Assembly (NCBI GenBank): GCA_958510875.1
Contig: OY294070.1
Location: forward strand, 17,909,631 to 17,973,630
Origin: Endomychus coccineus
Taxonomy: Eukaryota; Arthropoda; Insecta; Coleoptera; Endomychidae
Direction of reading: 5' to 3'
Length of the DNA: 64,000 nt
Below are positions 39,101 to 51,100 of the stretch, piece by piece. Position numbers and translations under genes: made by a program. The notes under the pieces are model-generated. The model did no database searches. It was not told the DNA's origin and was given only the letters and a program-made list of their open reading frames with translations. Within the stretch, counting starts at the first letter, position 1, and the number at the start of each line of letters is the position of its first letter.

Positions 39101-42100
39101 ACAGAATTTTCTCAAAATATTTTAAATTCAACCAAACGACATACGCCTTTAAATAAACTGAAATAAACAAATCAAAAATAAAAAAGAAAGGTTATATAGT
39201 TGCTGATAACAACTAACGACATACAAACGTCCATAAAAATCTTGAATAAACAATTTGTAAACGTTACATTTTGGTATAAAGTACGTTCACTTGTTCATAA
39301 TAACTTCACACAAACCTCCAGGAGAATGGAAAATAAACGGTTTGAAAACATAAAAAAGCAAACGTTACATTTTTGCTAATAAATAACGTCACACAAACGT
39401 TCATAAATATCTGTAATAAACGATTTGAAAACATATACAAACAAACGTTAGATTTTGGTATAAAGAACGTTCACTGAAGCATAACCACTAACATCACACA
39501 AACGTCCGGAAACATAAAAATAAACGATTTGAAAACTTAAAGAAACAAACGTTAGATTTTGTTTTAAAGTACGTTCACTTGAACATTACTAATAACGTCA
39601 CACAGACGTATCAGGAACGTCCACTGAAGCGTAACCACTAACGTCACACAAACGTCTGGAAACATAAAAAATAAACGATTTGAAAATATATAAAAACAAA
39701 CGTCAGATTTTGGTATAAAGAACGTTCATGAAGCATAACCACTAACGTCACACAAACGTCCGGAAGCATCAAAAATAAACTTTTTTAAAACGTAAAAAAA
39801 CAAACGTTAGATTTTGTTATAAAGAACGTTCACTGAAGATAACCACTAACGTCTGGAAACATAAAAAATAAACGATTTCAAAACGTAAAGAAACAAACGT
39901 TAGATTTTGTTTTAAAGTACGTTCACTTGAGCTTAACAAATAACGTCACACAAACGTTCAGGAATATCTATAATAAACGATTTGAAAACATACAAAAACA
40001 AACGTGAGATTTTGGTATAAAGAACGTTCACTAAAGCATAACCATTAACGTCACCCAAACGTCCGGAAACATCAAAAACAAACGATTTGAAAACGTAAAA
40101 AACAAAAGTTAGGTTTTGTTTTAAAGTACTTTCACTTGAGCATAACAAATAACGTCCCACAAACGTCCAAAAAAAAATTTTAAGTAAACGATTTGTAATC
40201 TTTAAACATCAGACATTACATTTTGATATAAAGTACGCTGCTTGTAACATTAATACTTATAAAAATCTAAAATGGATTATTGAAACCATAGAAAGTCAAG
40301 TGGTCACATTTTGGTAAACAATAAGTCCGCTTTGAGAATGCCAGTGTGGTGAAATAATTTGTTACATTATTTTTTGAATTAGCTGTTTTTGTGTAAAAAT
40401 TTGAGTTTAATTCTCCCAACTTCTGCAGAAAAAACTACCTCAATTCAATGTAGTCTTCCACCGTGAATTGCATGTTAACAACATGACTTTGCTATGTTTC
40501 GCTGAAACATTCCAAAAACTCAAAAACGATATTTTCGAAACTCATTTGAAATAAAAAGATCGACATTGTCGAAAACGTACCTAAACGGATCTAAAGTAAA
40601 AAAAAACTCACCGGAGGTTCGGGATTTCGTATTTGCTGCAAGAGAGCGTCTCGTTCGGCTTCCATCTCCTCCAAACTCTTCGTCTTCGAATCATCATCCT
40701 CGGTCCTATCCGTCTCCATCTCGGACACGCTCAGTTCCTTATCGGTGTCTTTGGGCGAATCGATCGACATCTTACGTTCGAGATCTGCCTTCTCTTGCTG
40801 TTCCTTCTCGATCTGTTCCATCCATTCGGTGTTCCGCCGTCTCCTCTCCAAATATTCCAACTCGTTCTCGCTCGCCTCGCTGTCACTATCGAATATCGTG
40901 GAGTAACGACTAGATTTGTTCGATATTTCGGGAGCGGGTTTCTTAGGCGTATCACTTTCTTGCCTTTGAACTTCATTCTCAACTTCGACCTAGTGGAAAT
41001 TAAAGATTTATAGTTTCAAGCGTCAAATATGATTGAAAACTTGATGATAGTGCAGATGCCGCACACATACCTGCATAGGTTCAGGAGTTTTAAATCTAAC
41101 GTCCAGATCTGGGTCGACGCGAACCGGCGATAACGTTTTCTCATCCATTGAAACGTCCGACGAAGCGGCCAGCGCAGGCGCCACCAACTTGGGCGAATCG
41201 CTTCTGTTGATCTGTTTAACTTCCGTTTCCGAGTCGGAGGAACTTTCGTCGCTGCTCGAACTCTCGCTGTCCGAACTGAACGGCGAACTGTCCGAACTGC
41301 TGTTCGAGCTCGTCGACTGCGTCCTCAGCCTGGAGGCTATGATCGGCGGTTGCTTTGGTTGTTCCTCTTCCTCTTCTATTGGCTGTTGAATCTCGCTGTC
41401 CGAATCGTGGACGATCTCCTCGTTGTCGGATAATTTTCGACTATCGTCGTCTTCTGGGATCGGCGATGGTAACTTTTTCCTTCGGAAGCTGGGCATTTTG
41501 GGTAACGACGCTCTGAGACCGAGCCCGATACCTACGTTATCCAAGCTCAAGTTACTGTACAAGTTCTCTCGATTTGATTCCAGGAGAACGTTTATGTTGT
41601 CTTTTGATGGTATCGACTTATCTAAGGGTTCGCCAACCACGTCTTTGGGTTTATTCTCTTTGCAGCATTCTTCCTCCCACCTGTGGTGACATGAAAATGT
41701 TACTTGCGTTCCGAGTAATGTAAAGGAAAATGAAAATAAGAACTGAGTATACGTGGAGTGATCAATATATAGCACAATAATTCTTACCAGCTTTCGAATT
41801 TCAAGTAGGCTGTGTTCTCAACCATTTTCTTGTTGAAATCCTTCTTGAGTATCGCTTTAAGTTCCTGAGTGATCTGTTTGATGACGGCATTTATAGTAGG
41901 CGCGTGCGGATCGTTTCGGTCGCTCTCCAATTTCCTTTGCGGCACCTGGTAATGCATGTACGGCTGTGCAGTTGGCAATGTCGGGAACTGCGGGTATGGA
42001 TGGTGCGATGTGAGGTACATTGTGGGCGGAGCGTAAGGGTACGCTTGCGTCCATTCCGGATGGCCGAAATGGGCCGTAGAGTAGCCATACGGAGGTGCAG

Positions 42101-45100
42101 GATAGGCTAAATAATATCATTAGTCATTAAGAATAATAAGAGAAAAAATAATGTTAAAGAATAAGTTTGATTTTCACTATTTTAATAAATAAATGTAACT
42201 AGTCTAGCTAACACTACAGCTTCTTCAAACAAATATTGCAAATTATTAACTTACAACAACAAATATAACGTAATATACAGGATGTCCTCGAACTGCGTGG
42301 CCAAAATAAAGCCGAAGATTCTTTGATTCGAAAAAAAGTTGATGAGCCTTTTTACTTTTACCTCAAGTGTCTTGTTTACCCGGTAGAGGGCTTCAAAATT
42401 GCAAAAAAAATTTTGTTTTTTCGGTATAACTTGAGAACGTGATGAGGAACTTTTACAATATTTAGCAGGTGAGTTACTGTCAATAATGGCCATTTTTGAG
42501 AGTGGAGCACAGAGCCTTAGAGACCATAGAAATGGCTCAAACTTGAAGATGTAACGGGAAAAGTGTCCAGAACTTTTTTGTGGTTAATGTAATTCACTAG
42601 ATATTTTTTATGTAGATAGCTTATCTAATTTGAAAACTTTTCTTACTCTTAGGAAATTTTGTAAAATCAACGGATTAGCTTGAAAAAATTAATTTTCGAG
42701 TCTCTGCAATTTTGACTTACTAATTTTACTTGATTAAAATACCTTAGTTGCCTTTGCTTTTCTAATGTCATTTTGGCATTTGAAGAATTTATTCTCAAAA
42801 CTGTCAGTTTTTACTTTGCTTTCCGTACAAATTTTATAAAATTATGGCTCAAAATTTCACTAACACTGAAATGGTTGATATGTTATTGATTTATGGACTT
42901 TGTCGTTGCAATGGCCGGAGAAGGGAAAGATATCCGCATCGCAGAATTCCAAATCAGCAAACCTTCGCGAAACTGGCAAATTTGAAGCAAATCGCAGAGA
43001 AACTGGATGCAGACGGACAAGAAGGACGTTAGAGCTCGAAGAAGCGATACTGGAAGCGGTTGAAACTGAACCTGGGATAAGCACACTACGTTTGGGACTT
43101 CGTATTGGAGCCTCAAAATCATTAGTTCATAATGTACTGAAAGAAGAACTGTTGTATCCCTATCATATTAAAACAGTTCAAGACTTATTGCCCATGGATC
43201 CAGGTCATCGGCTAGATTTCTGTCGGCTTATTGTCCAAAAACAAAACGCAAACCCCAATTTTTGTAGAAGAATTACGTTCACGGACGAAGATACTTTCAC
43301 GAGATGTGGTCTTTTTAACCTCCATAATGAACATTTCTATGCTGATGAAAATCCTCATGAAACGGAAGTTACATATTTTGAGAATCAAACTAAAATCAAT
43401 GTTTGGGTTTGAATTGTGGATAACTTTATTATTGGCCCTACCGTTATACCCGATCGATTGAACGGGGAGAACTACTTGAACTTTTTGGAACAAAGGCTAC
43501 TTGAACTGTTGGAAGACTTGCCCTTACACATTCGTCGTGGCCTGGTTTATCCATAATTGTGCACCTCCTCATTTCACATTAGCTGTGAGGCGACATTTGA
43601 ATGCGGAATATCCAGATCGCTGGATAGGTAGAGGACACGATGCACCAGTGAACTGGCCGGCCCGCTCCCCTGATTTGACGCCCTGCGACTTCTTTCTATG
43701 GGGCGCTTTGAAGTCGAAAGTTTATGCAGCTCCAGTAAACACACGAGAGGAATTGTTGCAACGAATTAATCATGAAGCGGATTTATTGAAGAATGATCCT
43801 GAAGTACTAGCCAGAGTTCAATCCAATTTCTTAAAACGAATTAATTTGTGTATTCAGGAAAATGGACAACATTTCGAACAATTGATGCCTTAGCGATTTC
43901 CCAAAAAGTTTTGTTGTTTCTTTTAATTTAGCATTTGTTTTTCCTAAATAATCACATCGTTTCCCCATTTCTTTTGTTTTTATTATTCGTGTTTCAGTGT
44001 TAGTGAAATTTTGAGCCATAATTTTATAAAATTTTTACGGAAAGCAAAGTAAAAACTGACAGTTTTGATGATAAATTCTCCAAATGCCAAAATGACATTA
44101 GAAAAGCAAAGGCAACTAAGGTATTTTAATCAAGTAAAATTAGTAAGCCAAAATTGCAGACTCGAAAATTATTTTTTTCAAGCTAGTCCGTTGATTTTAT
44201 CAAATTTTTCTAAGAGTGAGGAAAGTTTTCAAATTAGATAAGCTATCTACATAAAAAATATAGAGTGAATTACATCGACCACAAAAAAGTTCTGGACACT
44301 TTTCCCGTTACATCCTCAAGTTTGAGCCATTTCTATGGTCTCTAAGGCTCTATGCTCCGCTCTCAAAAACGGCTATTATTGACAGTAACTCACCTGCCAA
44401 ATATTGTAAAAGTCCTCCATCACGTTCTCAAGTTATACCGAAAAAACAAAATTTTTTTTGCAACTTTGAAGCCCTCTACCGGCTAAACAAGACACTTGAG
44501 GCAAAAGTAAAAAGGCTCATCAAATTTTTTACGAATCAAAGAATCTTCGGTTTTATTTTAGCCACGCAGTTCGAGGACACCCTGTACAACTTTAATGTTG
44601 CATATCTAAAACTGCGTTTACGTTTTTCGAGTAATTAAGTATAAATTTCAATAAATAGCTCAAAATTGTACATAATGATTTTCGGATTCGAGTTTTTTCG
44701 TTTCTTTGCATTTTTTGAGAACGTTTACCATGGTAATGTATATATTTTTTTACACCATCAGAAAGTAGATATTTCAACGAACAAAAAGGCCATCGACTTT
44801 TTAAAAAAAGCAGATATTTTGACGCGAGAATTTTCGATTGAATATTAGGGTGCTTTTTCGATGTTAAGTCAAAATAAGGTGAAAAAATTAATATTTTAAA
44901 TCAAAAAAATTACAGTGTGTTTGGGACACCAAATTTCGTGAAAAAAAATTTTTTTTTGTAAAAGATACAAAATAAAAAATCAAAAACTTGGTTATTTGAA
45001 TTTTTCACATAAATTTTAAGGTTATGTGAAAAAGTGTAGGTACAAAAGTTGTAGATCTTTTTATTACCTACAACTTTGCCATTTAACTTTTTTCCATAAG

Positions 45101-48100
45101 ACTTGTAGTTTTGCAGGAAATCGAGATAAACCGTTTTTTACCCTTAAAAACTGACCCCCTTCCAATTCCCGACCTCAGATTGCCCGTAAATTATTTTTCC
45201 TTTCATTTTAGTTAAATTCTCTTCCTTTTCGAATGGGTTTCATCCTACTATTATTATTTTTTTATTTCAAAAATTATCGACCCTGGTCTATAATGAAACA
45301 ATGGAACTTAAAACACTTACCCGGAGTAGGCGGTGGATAATGGTGTGTATAAGGATATGGCGGCGGGGGCGGAGGGATATGCGTCATGTTAGACTGCATC
45401 GGTTCCGGCTTAGACTCTTCAATTTTTTGTTCGTTACTGCTCAACGACGACAAACTCATCCGATCGTCCTCCTTGTCCGTTTTCGAGTCTAATTTGAAGT
45501 CCGACATACGACCAATTGGACTATAATTATGTTCTATTCGGCCGTACGTCAACAGTTCGTCTTCGCTCGAAGATATATCGCTACCGATCTTGTCCAAATT
45601 CGCTTTCTTCAACAAGGCCGTCGTTTCCAACGCTTCGCGTTGTCTCGCAACCACCGCCTGAAATTTCACCGGCTTTCATGTTTGCAAACGTTTCGTAAAA
45701 TATCTATCGCTAAAACTTACCATTTCCAAAGCGTTCCGGTGACATTCCAGATAAATATCTTTCGACAAGAACGGAGAAGGCGGCTCGGATAACGGCATAC
45801 TTTCGTCGTCCCTTGTGAAAGGAATATCGAAATCTGGAGCTGGTGGATTGATGGGCATATCACTCAACGATATACTAGAACGATCTAAAACATATGCAAA
45901 GATTGATGGAGCGCAATTGTTTATTGTACAATCAACATACCATCGTCGCTATCTATTGAGGTGGGTATTGGTACGATTTTCGATTTGTTACCCAATTTAA
46001 ATTCGTCGTCTGAATCGCCACCCAGTGATAAAAATGGAGGCGCAAGGCCACCGGCACCTTTTCCCTTCAGAAGCATCGCGATTCTAGAATTAAACAAATA
46101 ACCATATATTCCACAGTATATATTAATTACCTAAATAGTAGTCCAGTCAATTGTCGCTCTTATCTCCTAACCTTTTCGTTTCGATGTGCGCTTTTAGTTT
46201 TTGGGGGGTGAAACCACTATGAAAATTATGAAAAAAATAGAATGTGTGTGACCAAATCATTCGCCAACAAATCATGATTTCAAGATTTCATGGTAACAAT
46301 AATAACAGAACAAGATTCTCGTAAGTATTTTTTTATCAATTATTTTGAAATTAGAACATATTGGATACAAAATATTTTGTATTATAAGTGACAATAATGC
46401 ACTCAATAGCAACGCCATGAACAATTTTTCTAAGCTTGTTAAGTATCATGTATCCTCATCTAGTTGATCTCAGTAGTATAAGGAATAATTGGCTAAATTC
46501 AAAACCCAACCCAGCAGTATTCCAACTTTGCATCGGGATATGAGAACATTGTCTCATTTTATGCTTTAAAAAATGCATGACTAGAACATTATAAATTGTT
46601 AATATTTGGATATTCTTTGAATTTGAAAGCATCATCATCTTTTGAGAGGAGGCTTAGCCTCCAAATGCACTTAGGCCACCTAGTTGGGCCCATTGTGCGC
46701 CCCATGGTTAGAAGCCTATTTTTTTCTAGCAGGTTTGTAGTTTGTATTGCCAGCACTGGCTCCCATAAGTTCTTCTGGTAGCAGTTTTGATTCTCCGAGT
46801 GGTCGGTGCCTGAGGGATGGTAATGTTGAGCATTCCAATAGGATGTGAGAGGCAGTTTCTTCCGCCACCCTGCACGTCCTCCTATCTTTGCATTCTTTGA
46901 CAAGCATTGATGTGACTTTGGGTGATTTGAGAGCTCCCAGACCCGACCGGCTGTCTACGCCAATATATTAGTGCAGTCAAATGGGTATAAAAATAGGCCA
47001 AATCTCGAAATCCTTGGGAAATGGACCGATTTTGATGGGACAAAGTGCATCTCTTCGAAATTTTATCAGGAACAAAGTCTATCTCGCGTCTAAAGTTGCG
47101 CAAAAATTTTACATTGCTTATAAATAACTTAACAATTTAATTAGCGTATTTATGAAATTACATAAAAAATGATCGAGTAAAGACTATTTTCGGTCAGTGA
47201 ACAAATGAGAATAGTTATATAGTCTGAATCCTTCGCAAGTAATGGTCATTATAATTTGTAAAATATCGACAAAGTCAAAGAGGTCCCTCACAGTTTCAAT
47301 ACGAAATTATAAATTACGTATTTAACAGAAATGATTCTAAAGAAAACAAGTGCTTTACAGTATATTGGTAGTTAAGACATATTATGCGATCTAATTCGAA
47401 ACGGCAGGTTAATCACTTGCTATGGTTTTTTACCCTTATTTTCCTTTGAAGCTACAATTTATACACGTAACCATAACATCAGACGTACCGGACGCCGTTG
47501 TTTCTTATTAAAAACACAATTAGAATATTGACTTGATATAATTTTCATTCACACCTAAATTCAAGGAAGTCTAAATAGGGTGCCCATCAACAAGAATAAA
47601 ATAGTTCTTTTGTATCCAGCTCACTAAACTGGGGCAAGTCTCTCTCTTATTGGATAAAAGTTACTACCCCCAAACATATTGCTCAAATAGGAGTGGTTAT
47701 CCAAGATTATAAAAAAATAAAATCACCACACTAGTCAGTTATATTCTAACTTCTTTGGTTAAATCTTGCTTTGACTATTTCACGAATCACTTAAACCATA
47801 TTTTAAAAAACGTTCTGTTTTCTAGTTAAGCTTGCGTTGTGGTGTTTATGGTAGAAGGTTCATTTAGAATCAAGTTAATTTTCTGAATACATAAAATTTA
47901 GAATTCCTTGAATAATTAAATCATAATGGTTTTATTCAACTCTTTACCCTGGTACATCCGGGCCGAGTTAGATTAGTTTTCCACTTCATATCTAGGTTTT
48001 AATAAGGTTAATTTAAAATTAAGGATTACTTAATTGTTTTCAAAGTTTAACATAATTTCTTAATTAATTCTTTAGTAGAACTTAGCCTTTTATTTCATTT

Positions 48101-51100
48101 TTATAATTGTTTTGTTTGTTTATTATTATAAAATATTTCATATTTGTTTTGATTGAGTTTTTCTACTTAGCGTAATTTATCAAATACCCCCGATCACACA
48201 CTGCTTAGTGTCTAACCGTATTGTTGCCTGATTCGCCTAGCTAATGAGAAACCCATAATATCGGGTCACTTCCTTGTTATCCGTACTGCAAGTTATATTG
48301 ATATTAATTAATCAAACCAAATGAAATATATATGAATTTGATCTAAAAAGTAAAAGGATAACTTTTAGAAAACCAAGAAAGTCAGAGAAGGTTACACTAG
48401 TGAACATGCTTTTGTAAAATACAAGGTATGTGTTTGTAGTAGCAATATCTCAGAAACCCCTTTTGGACCTTCTCCAGAAGATCAATGTTACTTTCAGTTT
48501 CAGGAGACAAAACCACCGATGCGTATTCAAGGTGGGACCAGAGAATTACCTTACTATTGTGTCTATATTTTTAAAATGTTTTGTGTTTCTTACAATATAA
48601 TCCAATGCTCGATAGGCTTCATTAATAACGTAACGAAAATGATCATTAAATTTTGTTAGTTTGAAAGTTGACTGCCAAGATGTTTACATTTGTCTCTTTT
48701 GTTGTTTGTTATTCATTTTATATGTATTATTTATGCAATTAATTCTACGAGTATATATTATAGTTACACACTTATCTATATTGAGAAGCATTTTATGGTC
48801 TAGAAACCAACGAGTGACAGTATAAAGGTCCTCCTGCAATTTTATACAATCCCCAAATATTGAGCTTTTTGAATAATTCATGCAGTTAGGTAATTCATTA
48901 ATGAAAATGGCAAAAAGCAGACAACCCAAATTTTTACCTTGAGGTACTCCTGATATTAAGTAATATTCTGAGAAGCAGTTAAGAGTGTTAATGTGACCTA
49001 TTTCCGAGAATTTTTATATATAATTCATACTGGGTCAAGAATTCTTTATTATTATGAAGCAGTTAACTATTTTAACACATTGTTTCCAATCTTCTAGATA
49101 TGATTGCATTAGAAGACAAGCACTATCTGAGAATTCAAAATTACCCAGTTTATACTGCAGTATACCATTGTTGAGTTTTTCAATGAGCTTAATTTAAACA
49201 GAACCATTAGAAATCAGGTTTTTTACATTAATCAAGGCAAATGGTGTACAATTAAAGACTCAGTTCACGTATGGCACCCCGTTTAAACAGGAAGTCCTTA
49301 TATACAGGATGTCCTCGAACTGCGTGGCCAAAATGGAACCCAAGATTCTTTGACTCGAAAAAAATTTGATGAGCCTTTTTACTTTTGCCTCAAGTGTCTT
49401 GTTTACCCGGTAGAGGGCTTCAAAGTTGCAAAAATAATTTTGTCTTTTCGGTATAACTTGAGAACGTGATGGAGGACTTTTACAATATTTGGCAGGTGAG
49501 TTACTGTCAATAATAGCCGTTTTTGAGAGCGGAGCATAGAGCCTTAGAGACCATAGAAATGGCTCAAACTTGAGGATGTAATGGGAAAAGTGTCCAGAAC
49601 TTTTTTGTGGTTAATGTAATTCACTCGATATGTTTTATGTAGATAGCTTATCTAATTTGAAAACTTTTTTTACTCTTAGAAAATTTCGATAAAATTAACG
49701 GATTAGCTTGAAAAAACTAATTTTCGAGTCTCTGCCATTTCGGCTTACTAATTTTACTTGATTAAAATACCTTAGTTGCCTTTGCTTTTCTAATGTCATT
49801 TTGGCATTTGAAGATTTTATTCTCAAAACTGTCAGTTTTTACTTTGCTTCCGTAAAAATTTTATAAAATTATGGCTCAAAATTTCACTAACACTGAAATG
49901 GTTAATATCTCGGTAAAACACGAATAATAAAAACAATAGAAATGGGGAAACGATGTGATTATTTAGGAAAAACAAATGCTAAATTAAAAGAAACAACAAA
50001 ACTTTTTGGGAAATCGCTAAGGCATCAATTGTTCGAAACGTTGCCCATTTTCCTGAATACACAAATTAATTCGTTTCAAGAAATTGGATTGAACTCTGGC
50101 TAGTACTTCAGGATCATTCTTCAATAAATCCGCTTCATGATTAATTCGTTGCAACAATTCCTCTGGTGTGTTTACTGGAGCTGCATAAACTTTCGACTTC
50201 AAAGCGCCCCATAGAAAGAAGTCGCAGGGCGTCAAATCAGGGGAGCGGGCCGGCCAGTTCACTGGTGCATCGTGTCCTCTACCTATCCAGCGATCTGGAT
50301 ATTCCGCATTCAAATGTCGCCTCACAGCTAATGTGGAATGAGGAGGTGCACTATCATGGATAAACCAGGCCACGACGAATGTGTAAGGGCAAGTCTTCCA
50401 ACAGTTCAAGTAGCCTTTGTTCCAAAAAGTTCAAGTAGTTCTCCCCGTTCAATCGATCGGGTATAACGGTAGGGCCAATAATAAAGTTATCCACAATTCC
50501 AACCCAAACATTGATTTTAGTTTGATTCTGAAAATATGTAACTTCCGTTTCATGAGGATTTTCATCAGCATAGAAATGTTCATTATGGAGGTTAAAAAGA
50601 CCACATCTCGTGAAAGTATCTTCGTCCGTGAACAGAATTCTTCTACAAAAATTGGGGTTTGCGTTTTGTCTTTGGACAATAAGCCGACAGAAATCTAGCC
50701 GATGACCTGGATCCATGGGCAATACGTCTTGAACTGTTTTAATATGATAGGGATACAACAGTTCTTTCAGTACATTATGAACTAATGATTTTGAGGCTCC
50801 AATACGAAGTCCCGAACGTAGTGTGCTTATCCCAGGTTCAGTTTCAACCGCTTCCAGTATCGCTTCTTCGAGCTCTAACGTCCTTCTTGTCCGTCTGCGT
50901 CCAGTTTCTCTGCGATTTGCTTCAAATTTGCCAGTTTCGCGAAGGTTTGCCGATTTGGAATTCTGCGATGCGGATATCTTTCCCTTCTCCGGCCATTGCA
51001 ACGACAAAGTCCATAAATCAATAACATATCAACCATTTCAGTGTTAGTGAAATTTTGAGCCATAATTTTATAAAATTTTTACGGAAAGCAAAGTAAAAAC

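Noticed and set aside
40566..41013. Plus-strand frames of 115 and 126 codons
   Set aside because: Antisense of SETD1 exon 9, no domain of their own.
41189..41689. Plus-strand Leu/Ser-rich frames
   Set aside because: Antisense shadows of the Ser/Asp-rich SETD1 exon 8.
41857..42120. Three overlapping frames at SETD1 exon 7 and neighbours
   Set aside because: Wrong frames of an exon whose correct frame ([11 protein letters not shown]...YLKFESW) splices in phase on both sides.
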